Source: a bacterium BMS3Bbin09 (GTDB lineage: Bacteria > Nitrospirota > Thermodesulfovibrionia > UBA6902). Taken from it: a DNA stretch of 33,802 nt. Position numbers and translations under genes: made by a program. The stretch spans positions 1 to 33,802 of the forward strand of contig BDTS01000111.1 in assembly GCA_002897915.1 (NCBI GenBank), written 5' to 3'. The notes under the pieces were generated by a model. It worked only from the letters and a program-made list of their open reading frames with translations. It had not been told where the DNA came from and ran no database searches. The stretch's first letter is position 1; every line of letters starts with the position of its first letter. Shown one piece after another: positions 25,187-32,561 of this stretch.

Positions 25187-26591
25187 ATGTACTCCCTTTT
25201 TTGTCAGTTAAATATTCTTTCATAATTTCATCTGTCCATTCGCCGCCGAGTGCTCTCGCCAGTTCGATACGGTCCGAAATAAGCTGGCGTTTTGCGGCCA
25301 GCAGGCGGCTCTTAGCGGTAAAATTGTGCAGCTGTCCGGTCAGTACCGGAAGGTAATCGGTCAGCCCCTGTATATAACGGTCAAGCGCGATACGGAGGGA
25401 GTTTTCGGATGCAGCCATATTTTCTTTAAGCATACTGATCCGTTTCTCCGAGGACCTGTTTTTTATAAGGGAGTCTTCAACCTCCTTGAACGCGTTCAGC
25501 ACTGTTTTGTGGTACGCTGCCAGTTTTTCTCTGAATACGGCCCTTGTCCTCTCCACTTCGGCGCTTCGTCTCCCTGAATCTATGACAGGCTGTACGGCCT
25601 GTAGCAGTATGTTCCATAATATGTTCGGAGAGTCCAGGATGTTCCTGACCTTGGTGCTTGCGCCCCCGTATGTTCCCACAAGATTGAAAGATGGGAACCT
25701 GTTCGCAATAGCCGCTCCGATCCTTTCATCCGCTGCATTGAGTCGCAGCCATGCCGACCTGATGTCCGGCCTTTTGGTCAATAGTTCCGAAGGGATTCCG
25801 GCTGGGAATTCAGGCGTGTCTATTAACTCGTTCGCGTTCCCGCCTATTTCATTGTCCGGAAACCGTCCTGTCAGAACTGAAAGCGCGTTAAGCGTGGTCG
25901 CGAGGTTCTGCTCGAATACTGGTAGCTGTGCCCTGGCAGAAGAAAGGTTCTGCCTTGACTGATAAAGGTCTATCGCGGGCACGAGTCCGTGTCTGTAGCG
26001 GCTCTCGACCTTCTTGAGAGTATCCCGGTAAGATTTGATGGTATTGTCGGAGAGTTCGATCTGAGCTCGATGTTCTATCGCAAGGAAATATAGATCGGCA
26101 ACTTGGGCTGAGATGCTTATATATAGCGATCTAAGGTCCTCTTCGGAAGCCAGTGCGTCCAGCCGTGCGGCCCTGGTTCTTGATCCTAATTTATTCCAGA
26201 GGTCTATCTCGAAGCTCGTTGCCGCCGAAAGGGTGTATGTCTCTGCTGTAACACCGGACTTTCTTGCCCTTCCGCCTGAGCCTTCGATATTCAGGACAGG
26301 ACCCCTTGCGGAATTTGTTGTTCGGACAATTGCGAGTGACTGCTGAAGGCGTTCATATGCCTGTGCAATATCGAGATTGTTTTGTAAGGCTTCTTCCATT
26401 AATGCGTTCAACTTTTCATCTCCTAGCCACTCCCACCACCTGCCGACCGGAGGCGAGGATACTGGTTTTTCCGATGAATAAGAATCAGGGAGATCAACCT
26501 CCTGTCCTTTGATCAAGGGTGAATGAACGGAACAGCCCGAAAAAATCAACAACACGATCAATATAGAAGCTCTCTTTAATAATATTTTCAT
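25176..26591 (-). CDS. Outer-membrane efflux lipoprotein (NodT/OprM family)
   Basis: The 471-residue protein begins with a lipoprotein signal peptide ending LIFSGC (C20). It then shows the OprM/NodT sequence: WWEWLGDEKLNALMEEALQNNLDI, a first OEP repeat (about 45-235) and a second one (about 250-450), with SFEIDLWNKLGSRTRAA and KRPDIRSAWLRLNAADERIGAA as family marks. It forms the trimeric outer-membrane channel of the tripartite pump. The start at 26591 is chosen because the lipobox requires it and GAAGG sits 4 nt upstream; it overlaps the tetR stop as ATGA. Longer in-frame extensions upstream would bury the signal peptide. Confidence 0.92.
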   Translation of the reverse strand: MKILLKRASILIVLLIFSGCSVHSPLIKGQEVDLPDSYSSEKPVSSPPVGRWWEWLGDEKLNALMEEALQNNLDIAQAYERLQQSLAIVRTTNSARGPVLNIEGSGGRARKSGVTAETYTLSAATSFEIDLWNKLGSRTRAARLDALASEEDLRSLYISISAQVADLYFLAIEHRAQIELSDNTIKSYRDTLKKVESRYRHGLVPAIDLYQSRQNLSSARAQLPVFEQNLATTLNALSVLTGRFPDNEIGGNANELIDTPEFPAGIPSELLTKRPDIRSAWLRLNAADERIGAAIANRFPSFNLVGTYGGASTKVRNILDSPNILWNILLQAVQPVIDSGRRSAEVERTRAVFREKLAAYHKTVLNAFKEVEDSLIKNRSSEKRISMLKENMAASENSLRIALDRYIQGLTDYLPVLTGQLHNFTAKSRLLAAKRQLISDRIELARALGGEWTDEIMKEYLTDKKGSTYEH

Positions 26592-27238
26592 TTTGCCTTC
26601 ATGCCTGCGGTTACGAACGGTATTATCTGATTGATCAGTGATTTTGAATCGGTCTCGATTTTCATCCCTATTGATTCCGGTTTGATATTCCCGCATACAT
26701 GTATTGTGTGTAGAAGGGAGCCAATTGCAAAATGGAGCCTCAAAAAAATGAGTTCACGCGGATGCTGAGGTAATGCTTCGCAGGTTATTTCGAAGAATAG
26801 CTGGAATAAGGGTTTAATGAATTTCAGGAAGACCTGCCGTACAGTGTTATCAGGGTCGGTAAATGAGCGTCCTATTAAGCTTAAGAAGTTCTTTGCACCA
26901 GGGCTTGAATCCTTGAACTGCAGAGTAGGCTCTATAAAGGCACACAGTACATCCCTGACGTCCGGCGCGCATCCTTTATTTTTTGCAATATCCCTGACCT
27001 CTTTTAGCTTTTCGCTGCGTATCCGGTTAAGCGGTATGATTCTTCTTTTGATCACCTCTTCGAGCAGTGACTTTTTTGATCCGAAATGGTAATTGATTGC
27101 CGCAAGATTTACGTCTGCCTTGTCTGTAATGGCCCTCATCGTGGTCCCGCGAAAACCCCTTGCCGCAAAGAGGTTCTCGGCTGCGTCGAGTATCTTCTCT
27201 TTTGTATTGGATCTTGTTTTATTGTTTTTAGCGTTCAT
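26588..27238 (-). CDS. TetR/AcrR-family repressor of the RND operon
   Basis: The 216-residue regulator has the TetR_N helix-turn-helix (about 10-57: KEKILDAAENLFAARGF, then TMRAITDKADVNLAAINYHFGSKK). An all-helical ligand domain follows (about 75-210), with a C-terminal part like those of AefR/CmeR-type regulators. It is the first gene of the efflux operon and overlaps the next gene by 4 nt, which predicts autoregulation of the whole operon with release by a pump substrate. The start ATG at 27238 has no ribosome binding site and lies 8 nt after a strong -10, so the mRNA is probably leaderless. Candidate operators are in the promoter spacer. Confidence 0.92.
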   Translation of the reverse strand: MNAKNNKTRSNTKEKILDAAENLFAARGFRGTTMRAITDKADVNLAAINYHFGSKKSLLEEVIKRRIIPLNRIRSEKLKEVRDIAKNKGCAPDVRDVLCAFIEPTLQFKDSSPGAKNFLSLIGRSFTDPDNTVRQVFLKFIKPLFQLFFEITCEALPQHPRELIFLRLHFAIGSLLHTIHVCGNIKPESIGMKIETDSKSLINQIIPFVTAGMKAK

Positions 27239-27245
27239 ACATATG

Positions 27246-27274
27246 ATTAAAACACATGTTTGAAACGATGTCAA
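27246..27274 (-). promoter_or_regulatory. Promoter of the tetR-RND operon with operator-like palindrome in the spacer
   Basis: On the minus strand TTGACA (27269-27274) and TTTAAT (27246-27251) are 17 bp apart. The palindrome AAACA-N2-TGTTT (27250-27261) overlaps the -10 and spacer, a usual place for TetR autorepression. A second, wider TGAAAC...GTTTCA pair spans 27261-27293. The transcription start is predicted at about the first base of the ATG at 27238. Confidence 0.7.
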
Positions 27275-27328
27275 GGTTTAACTTCCTGTTTCATAGTTAA
27301 GCGCATGCATGCGGCTGTTGCTTTTCTC

Positions 27329-27357
27329 TTGATAATAGGCAATTACTTGATTATCAT
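27329..27357 (+). promoter_or_regulatory. Candidate promoter of mqnA
   Basis: TTGATA (27329-27334) and TATCAT (27352-27357) are 17 bp apart, each one mismatch from consensus. The mqnA leader would be about 135 nt. A 20-codon frame (27408-27470, MAIWREMEDK...) lies in that leader without a ribosome binding site; I do not call it a gene. Confidence 0.55.
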
Positions 27358-27499
27358 ATGTGAAAATTCAGAAAAAAATATTCGGGCTATAAGCCGTGCT
27401 GAAAGACATGGCCATCTGGAGAGAAATGGAAGATAAAGATATAATTATAAAGACCGAGGATCCGCGTTAATTATTTAGTGTTTTCAAACAGGTGATATA

Positions 27500-28315
27500 T
27501 TGAAGAATAACAAACTTAAAATAGGGCGCATCCCTTACGCGAATCTGTTCCCTATTTTTTACTATCTTGATAAAAAGTGTGATAATTCCGATTATAGATT
27601 TATTAAGGGCGTTCCTTCAAAAGTGAACAGAATGCTTAGGGAGGGGGAGATAGATGTAAGCCCTTCCTCGTCTATCGAGTATCTGAGGAACAAGGACAAG
27701 TATCTTGTCCTTCCCTGGTTCTCGATCAGTTCTTCAGGGCCCATAAAAAGCATACTACTCTTTTCGAAATGCCCGATCGATGAACTCGGGGGAAAGACTA
27801 TCGCTATCTCTTCTGAATCCGAGACCTCCATAATGCTCCTGAAGATCATTCTCAAGGAATTTTTTTCTCTTGACTGCAGGTTCGAACAGGAAAGCAGGCG
27901 CAGTGTCAGAAACATCCTCACATCCTTTCCCGCAATGCTTCATATCGGGGACACTGCAATGATCGAAGCGCATAAACTTTCTCTGAATGAGCGCCTGCAG
28001 TCATCGATGTATGTTTATGATCTCGGGGAACTCTGGGATAAATATACAGGACTTCCGTTCGTGTTCGCCCTCTGGGTTGTGAGGAAACAGGCCGCTGAGG
28101 AGAAGGGTGACCTTATCAGAAAACTTTCGGATGATCTGATAAAGGCCGGGAAGTTCGCAAGTAGAAAATTTAAGATGATCGCATGGGAAGCCCCGCTTAA
28201 TAAATCCCTCAGTGAAAAGGAACTGGTCGAATACTGGAAGTTGATATCGTACGACTTTTCGGAAAAACAGTTGGAAGGACTGAACCTCTTCGAGAAATAC
28301 GCTAAAAGGTTATAG
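27500..28315 (+). CDS. mqnA: Chorismate dehydratase MqnA (futalosine pathway)
   Basis: MqnA converts chorismate to 3-enolpyruvylbenzoate, the first step of futalosine-dependent menaquinone synthesis. The 271-residue protein shows the family pattern: KIGRIPYANLFPIFYYL at the N terminus, EIDVSPSSSIEYLRN, LLFSKCPIDELGGKTIAISSES, HIGDTAMIEA and the diagnostic DLGELWDKYTGLPFVFALW. This is a periplasmic-binding-protein-like fold used as an enzyme. The start is TTG at 27500, preceded by AGGTGATATA. It ends 12 bp from a convergent small gene. Other pathway genes (mqnB, C, D) are not in the window, but its presence indicates a menaquinone-based respiratory chain. Confidence 0.93.
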   Translation: MKNNKLKIGRIPYANLFPIFYYLDKKCDNSDYRFIKGVPSKVNRMLREGEIDVSPSSSIEYLRNKDKYLVLPWFSISSSGPIKSILLFSKCPIDELGGKTIAISSESETSIMLLKIILKEFFSLDCRFEQESRRSVRNILTSFPAMLHIGDTAMIEAHKLSLNERLQSSMYVYDLGELWDKYTGLPFVFALWVVRKQAAEEKGDLIRKLSDDLIKAGKFASRKFKMIAWEAPLNKSLSEKELVEYWKLISYDFSEKQLEGLNLFEKYAKRL

Positions 28316-28327
28316 CCTCTCCTGACT

Positions 28328-28663
28328 CTAATCAAAATCAGGAAATATCCTGACCTCAAGGAGTTTGCCGCTCTCCAGTGTCTGCACAGCCGTAAGTATG
28401 CCGCCTTCGACATATTTCAGCTTGAACTTCCCGAAACCCTCTCTTACCATGCGCATGGCATCCGAGGGACATCCCCCTTCGCAGCCCGCTACTCCCCTGA
28501 TCATTCTCGGGATGAGATTCTCTATATTAAGAGGCGTGAGGTCGACCCCGAGCTTATTGCCGAAGTCATGTATGTCATTTGTTACCTGAGGGACGTCAAC
28601 CCTGTAGGCATTTTCAACTTCAATATGAAGAGACTCCTTGTCTATCTTTACATCAATATCCAT
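28328..28663 (-). CDS. Small conserved-looking protein with CEGGC motif
   Basis: The 111-residue protein is not recognised. It is soluble, has no signal peptide, and carries two Cys in VAGCEGGCPSDAMRMV (about 71-86), an arrangement reminiscent of metal- or Fe-S-ligating turns but with only two cysteines. The start at 28663 follows GGGAG by 5 nt; the frame runs further upstream without a better start. The C terminus reads LLEVRIFPDFD. It is convergent with mqnA. The clear ribosome binding site and regular composition make it a likely real gene of unknown function, perhaps a regulator or electron-transfer accessory; that is a guess. Confidence 0.75.
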   Translation of the reverse strand: MDIDVKIDKESLHIEVENAYRVDVPQVTNDIHDFGNKLGVDLTPLNIENLIPRMIRGVAGCEGGCPSDAMRMVREGFGKFKLKYVEGGILTAVQTLESGKLLEVRIFPDFD

Positions 28664-28868
28664 TTGGACTCCCGTATCGTGAAATTTCAGGATATATAAA
28701 GCCGAATTAAGCGGTGCGTAGCATCCGCTCCAATGAGACTTATGCCAAGGGTATAATAACAGATTTAAAAAATGCATATCACTAATGCTGATATGGTCAT
28801 TTTGGTCTAAAGAAATAATTGCAGAGTACCGAATGTATTATTATGCAGCAAAAGGAGATAAACTCAGT

Positions 28869-29045
28869 ATGAGCGTTAAAATAGTTATACCGGTATATTT
28901 TATGTGTATTATTCCTATGGTGATTATAGGCGTAAGCTGTCTCCATTTGAAAAGGGGTCTGCAGGCGGCAATATCAAAATGTTCCACGATTAATATTCGT
29001 TGCACTCGAAACACGGCAGAGATGGTAAAGCAGCAGACCTCTTAA
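28869..29045 (+). CDS. Possible small membrane protein
   Basis: A 58-residue frame with one strongly hydrophobic segment (VKIVIPVYFMCIIPMVIIGVSCL, about residues 3-25) followed by a polar basic tail. AAGGAG lies 12 nt before the ATG, a long but usable spacing. An in-frame extension to 28785 lacks a ribosome binding site. There is no recognisable family. The membrane segment supports it weakly. Confidence 0.35.
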   Translation: MSVKIVIPVYFMCIIPMVIIGVSCLHLKRGLQAAISKCSTINIRCTRNTAEMVKQQTS

Positions 29046-29069
29046 TATTAATATAATCAAACAATCCAA

Positions 29070-29684
29070 CTACTTAAGACCCTTATCTTTAAGACATTCC
29101 TGAAGCTTTGCAAGTGCCCGTCCGCGGTGGCTCATAGAATGTTTCTCGTCATCCGTCATCTCGGCGAATGTCCTATTATGTTCTTCTGGAAAAAATAGAG
29201 GGTCGTATCCGAAGCCGTTCTCGCCCCTGTTCTCCCTGCCAATCTTCCCCTCAACATGGCCCGTAAAAGTCATTATTTTATCACCGGTGGCAAGCGCAAT
29301 ACAACAGACAAATCGCGCCGTCCTCTTTTCATCAGGAACATCTTTTATCTCATCCAATAGCTTCCTGTTATTTGCCATATCATCCGAGGTCTCGCCCGCA
29401 TATCTTGCGGAATAGACACCTGGCGCTCCGTCAAGAGCGTCCACCTCGATGCCCGAATCGTCCGCGATAGCTGTCAAGCCGGAACACTTTGACACATATA
29501 CTGCTTTCTTGATCGCATTGAATTCAAAGGTCTCTCCGTCCTCTTCGACCTCTTCGCATTGCGGGAAGTCATCCGGGGTGAGGATGTTGACTGTTGTCTC
29601 CTCCTGCGAGACTATGCCTTCCTCGATTATCTTCTTCAGCTCCCTGATCTTCTTTTTATTTCTTGATGCGAGGATTATGTCCAT
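29070..29684 (-). CDS. rdgB: RdgB/HAM1 non-canonical purine NTP pyrophosphatase
   Basis: This cytoplasmic house-cleaning enzyme hydrolyses dITP, XTP and related nucleotides to monophosphates plus pyrophosphate. The 204-residue sequence has the family motifs: ASRNKKKIREL (SxNxxK loop), TAIADDSGIEVDALDGAPGVYSARYAG, and the C-terminal GENGFGYDPLFF followed by SHRGRAL. The length is standard. The ATG at 29684 lies 8 nt after GGAAGGT, within the last codons of pdxA (10-nt overlap), so it is the last gene of the ridA-pdxA-rdgB operon. Confidence 0.96.
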   Translation of the reverse strand: MDIILASRNKKKIRELKKIIEEGIVSQEETTVNILTPDDFPQCEEVEEDGETFEFNAIKKAVYVSKCSGLTAIADDSGIEVDALDGAPGVYSARYAGETSDDMANNRKLLDEIKDVPDEKRTARFVCCIALATGDKIMTFTGHVEGKIGRENRGENGFGYDPLFFPEEHNRTFAEMTDDEKHSMSHRGRALAKLQECLKDKGLK

Positions 29685-30664
29685 GATCGTTTACCTTCCA
29701 TTTTTAATGCCTGTTTTATTGCCTCGATCATGCTTGAGGGATTGGCTTTGTTCTTCCATGCGATATCGAACGCGGTCCCGTGGTCAGGCGAGGTCCTGAT
29801 TATAGGCAGTCCGACCGTGACGTTTACCCCTGTTTCAAAGGCCAGCATCTTAAATGGTATGAGCCCCTGGTCGTGGTACATGCATACGATCATATCGACT
29901 TCTTTGTTCAGCGCCTTATGAAAGACCACATCCGGAGGGTAGGGTCCAGATGCATTGATGCCATCCTTGCGGGCCTTATTTATAGCTGGAATTATTGCAG
30001 TTATTTCTTCTGTCCCCATAATGCCGGATTCACCAGCATGCGGATTGAGCCCAGCGACTGCGATCCGCGGCTCATTTATGCCGAGCATCCCGGCACCTAT
30101 CTTTGCGAGCCTGATCGTCCTGAGGACGAGCTTCTCATTGATCTTCTTCGGGACGTCCTTCAGCGATATATGAATAGTGCTCAGGATTATTCTCAGTTTA
30201 TTACTGGCGAACATCATCGCGAAATCGCTTGTGTTCGTAAGGTCCGCCAGCATCTCGGTGTGCCCCGGCCATTTGGCTCCCGCCATTTTAAGGGACTCCT
30301 TGGATATAGGAGCTGTCACGATAGCAGAGACCTCATTGTTCAGCGCAAGCTCCACGGCCTTTTCTATATATTTGATGATCGCGCTACCCGCGCTTTTGGA
30401 AGACACGCATTTTTTTACTGGAAGGCGTGACCTGATATCGAATACGTCTATATGACCCGGCTTGGGCTTCAAGTCTGAAATATTGGAAATCGTCCGTATC
30501 CTGATAGGGAGTTCTGTCATCTTCACTGCCTCACGCATAACATCCGCGTTCCCGATCACTACTGGAGCAAACCGGCTTCGTACTTTGCCGCTATGAAGCG
30601 CCTTGATTATGATCTCCGGCCCGACACCACCGGGCTCACCCATTGTTATCGCTATTTTTTTCAT
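29675..30664 (-). CDS. pdxA: 4-hydroxythreonine-4-phosphate dehydrogenase PdxA
   Basis: PdxA oxidises 4-phosphohydroxy-L-threonine in the DXP-dependent pyridoxal phosphate pathway. The 329-residue protein starts MKKIAITMGEPGGVGPEI and contains TAPISKE, the metal-binding His regions (WPGHTEML, LNPHAGESG, MYHDQG) and VGLPIIRTSPDHGTAFD, all diagnostic. No deviation at a key residue is visible. There is no good ribosome binding site directly before the ATG, so translation probably couples to ridA, whose stop is 10 nt upstream. The operon pairs a PLP biosynthetic enzyme with RidA, which detoxifies enamines made by PLP enzymes, a sensible combination. Confidence 0.96.
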   Translation of the reverse strand: MKKIAITMGEPGGVGPEIIIKALHSGKVRSRFAPVVIGNADVMREAVKMTELPIRIRTISNISDLKPKPGHIDVFDIRSRLPVKKCVSSKSAGSAIIKYIEKAVELALNNEVSAIVTAPISKESLKMAGAKWPGHTEMLADLTNTSDFAMMFASNKLRIILSTIHISLKDVPKKINEKLVLRTIRLAKIGAGMLGINEPRIAVAGLNPHAGESGIMGTEEITAIIPAINKARKDGINASGPYPPDVVFHKALNKEVDMIVCMYHDQGLIPFKMLAFETGVNVTVGLPIIRTSPDHGTAFDIAWKNKANPSSMIEAIKQALKMEGKRSWT

Positions 30665-30674
30665 ATAAAGGAGT

Positions 30675-31118
30675 TTATTCGGAGTTCTCTTCTATATTCT
30701 TTCGGGGATGTCTTGTTCTTCCCGGTTTTTTGTATGGCAGGGCAACGATCGCGTCGATCTCTATCTGCACGTCAAGGGGAAGCTTGGCTGCCTGAATAGT
30801 TGTCCTTGCAGGGGGGAACTGCGTGAAGTGTTTTTCATAAGCCTCATTGAACCGCTGGAAGTCTTCAATGTCGGCAAGATAACATGTGATCTTCAGGACA
30901 TCGTCCATTGTTGATCCTGCGTCTTCTACGATGAGCTTTAAATTGTTAAGAGTTATATCGGTCTCTTCCTCGATGCTGGCGCGCACTGGTATTCCTGTTG
31001 CCGGATTGACCGGGATCTGTCCCGATACGTATAAAAGCCCCCTGTGTGTCACTGCCTGGGAATACGGTCCCTTTGCCTGCGGGGCGCTCTGTGAACGGAA
31101 AATCCTCTTATTTGCCAT
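30675..31118 (-). CDS. ridA: RidA (YjgF/UK114) enamine/imine deaminase
   Basis: RidA hydrolyses reactive 2-aminoacrylate and similar enamines released by PLP-dependent dehydratases. The core (about 1-128) has SAPQAKGPYSQA, GLLYVSGQIPVNPATG, the PPARTTIQAAKLPLD block with the catalytic Arg, and VEIDAIV-type ending (IEIDAIVALP). It carries an extra basic, then acidic C-terminal tail of about 19 residues (KKPGRTRHPRKNIEENSE region) not usual in RidA. The start is an ATG with GAGGAG about 9 nt upstream. It is the first gene of the operon with pdxA and rdgB. Confidence 0.95.
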   Translation of the reverse strand: MANKRIFRSQSAPQAKGPYSQAVTHRGLLYVSGQIPVNPATGIPVRASIEEETDITLNNLKLIVEDAGSTMDDVLKITCYLADIEDFQRFNEAYEKHFTQFPPARTTIQAAKLPLDVQIEIDAIVALPYKKPGRTRHPRKNIEENSE

Positions 31119-31213
31119 GGGTTGGAACTCCTCGTCTTCTTTTTAGTTAGTTTACAACATATGAAAACACATTTAATGTTCAAAGTGCAAAGGTATAAAC
31201 TGCTATCTGCCTC

Positions 31214-31243
31214 TTGACATTAGTTATGATATCGGTGTTTAAT
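31214..31243 (+). promoter_or_regulatory. Candidate promoter for the desulforedoxin-rubrerythrin operon
   Basis: TTGACA (31214-31219) and TTTAAT (31238-31243) are 18 bp apart. The transcript would contain the palindromic repeat copy B in a leader of about 170 nt before the first gene. I saw no clear PerR or Fur box. The 300 bases between ridA and the desulforedoxin gene hold otherwise only that repeat. Confidence 0.5.
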
Positions 31244-31267
31244 TTATTTTATACCCAGAGGGCATGT

Positions 31268-31330
31268 AGCTGAGTTGAATAGATGATGATTTTTAATTTC
31301 ATCTATTCTTACGAAACTTATGCCTGTGGT
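31268..31330 (-). repeat. Dispersed palindromic repeat, copy B (inverted)
   Basis: The reverse complement starts ACCACAGGCATAAGTTTCGT and ends ATTCAACTCAGCT, matching copy A at 19340-19401 over its whole length with one 1-nt gap. A perfect 10-bp stem (31277-31286 with 31299-31308) forms here too. It sits in the leader of the desulforedoxin gene. Confidence 0.8.
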
Positions 31331-31418
31331 ATAAGTCTCATTGAAGCGGGTGCTATGTACCGCTTAATTCGTCTTTAGACTCACAGCTTGTTAACCATAA
31401 TTAAAGGGGAGGTATGAA

Positions 31419-31541
31419 ATGGGAGTTAAAGCAGCAGGCGAGAATTATAAATGTAATATCTGCGGTAATGAAGTCACTGTGACAAAGGCAGGCGGCGGTG
31501 TACTTGTATGCTGTGGTGAGGAGATGGAAAAAACATCCTGA
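31419..31541 (+). CDS. Desulforedoxin-like protein (40 residues)
   Basis: This very small protein has CNIC near the N terminus and a VCC pair 16 residues later, the C-x2-C plus CC arrangement of desulforedoxin and of the N-terminal domain of desulfoferrodoxin, which bind one Fe in a FeS4 centre. The start at 31419 is preferred over the ATG at 31414 because only this frame codes for the motif; GGGGAGG lies 6 nt upstream. The stop is 13 nt before the rubrerythrin start, so both genes form an operon. It likely donates electrons in oxygen or peroxide detoxification. Confidence 0.85.
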   Translation: MGVKAAGENYKCNICGNEVTVTKAGGGVLVCCGEEMEKTS

Positions 31542-31554
31542 CAGGAGGAGATTC

Positions 31555-32133
31555 ATGTCGAAATCGATCAAAGGAACAAAAACCGAGCAGAACCTGCTAA
31601 AGGCGTTTGCCGGTGAATCACAGGCGAGGAACAGATACACTTACTTTGCGAGCGTTGCCAAGAAAGAGGGATACGAACAGATCTCGGCCTTTTTCCTTGA
31701 GACAGCAGGGAACGAAAAGGAACATGCTGAGATCTTTTTTAAATACCTTGAGGGCGGAGACCTTGAGATCAATGCCTCATATCCTGCCGGTATGATCGCC
31801 AACACAAAAGAAAATCTTGATCATGCCGCAGCTGGTGAGCATGAGGAGTGGACAGCTATCTACTCCGAGTTTGAAAAGATCGCGAAAGAAGAAGACTTTC
31901 CCGATATAGCCCGCTCGTTCAAGGAAATTGCGGAGGTTGAGGAATTTCATGAGGATAGGTACAGGAAGCTCTCTGCCAATATAAGTGACGGGACTGTTTT
32001 TAAAAAAGGTGCGTCCACAAAGTGGCACTGCAGGAACTGTGGTTATGTCCATGAAGGTCCTGAAGCACCGAAGGAATGTCCGGCGTGCGCGCATCCTCAG
32101 TCACATTATGAGGTACTTGCCGAGAATTATTAA
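31555..32133 (+). CDS. Rubrerythrin
   Basis: Rubrerythrin is a cytoplasmic diiron peroxidase that protects anaerobes. The 192-residue protein has an N-terminal ferritin-like four-helix domain (about 1-145) with the Glu/His ligands in GESQARNRYTY, NEKEHAEIFF, and EIAEVEEFHEDRY. A C-terminal rubredoxin domain follows (about 155-192) with CRNCGY and CPACAHPQ. The order is the classical one. The start at 31555 follows AGGAGGAG by about 5 nt; an upstream in-frame extension would overlap the desulforedoxin gene. It is followed by a strong intrinsic terminator. Confidence 0.96.
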   Translation: MSKSIKGTKTEQNLLKAFAGESQARNRYTYFASVAKKEGYEQISAFFLETAGNEKEHAEIFFKYLEGGDLEINASYPAGMIANTKENLDHAAAGEHEEWTAIYSEFEKIAKEEDFPDIARSFKEIAEVEEFHEDRYRKLSANISDGTVFKKGASTKWHCRNCGYVHEGPEAPKECPACAHPQSHYEVLAENY

Positions 32134-32172
32134 AGAATAAAAAAGGCTGTTCTTGAGAATGTATAATTGTAG

Positions 32173-32199
32173 GGGCGGTCGTTACGACCGCCCTTTTTT
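32173..32199 (+). terminator. Intrinsic terminator after rubrerythrin
   Basis: GGGCGGTCG and CGACCGCCC form a perfect 9-bp stem with a TTA loop, followed by six T residues. It is the clearest terminator in the window. Confidence 0.9.
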
Positions 32200-32237
32200 G
32201 ATTGATTGTAATATTAGGCAGATACATGGGTCTACCC

Positions 32238-32483
32238 CTACAGTTCTTGTTCTTCGTTCTTGAATAATTCGTTCAGAACTGCCTCTATCTGTTGAGGTGT
32301 TATCCAGCCTTTGTCGAGCAGTATTCTTCCCATAAGCCTGTGGGGCCTTTTAGCGAGGTTGTCTTCAACCTGTTCAGCGAGGGCCTCTTTGACCTGGTCC
32401 CCGGTTGTAAATCCCATATTTGCAGCCAGATAACCAAAACGCTGACAATATTTATCTGAAAGTTCCTTGTCTACTTTATCCAT
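32238..32483 (-). CDS. Small hypothetical protein, T2SS-E-N-like pattern
   Basis: The 81-residue protein starts at an ATG preceded by AGGAGG with 6-nt spacing, which supports expression. It has a helical N-terminal half and a segment RLMGRILLDKGWITPQQIEAVL (about 49-70) that resembles the LGxILVxxGxITxxQLxxAL repeat found at the N terminus of GspE/PilB ATPases and in stand-alone small proteins. I do not assign a function. It is convergent with the rubrerythrin operon and is separated from it by that operon's terminator. Confidence 0.7.
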   Translation of the reverse strand: MDKVDKELSDKYCQRFGYLAANMGFTTGDQVKEALAEQVEDNLAKRPHRLMGRILLDKGWITPQQIEAVLNELFKNEEQEL

Positions 32484-32561
32484 ATCATTCCTCCTATTGT
32501 AAATAATTATAGTAAGATTGTGTGTAAATATCTATTGGCAAATAAGCTTAATACTTATAGT

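Noticed and set aside
27408-27470. Twenty-codon leader peptide before mqnA
   Set aside because: No ribosome binding site, no run of regulatory codons and no attenuator-like hairpin pair.
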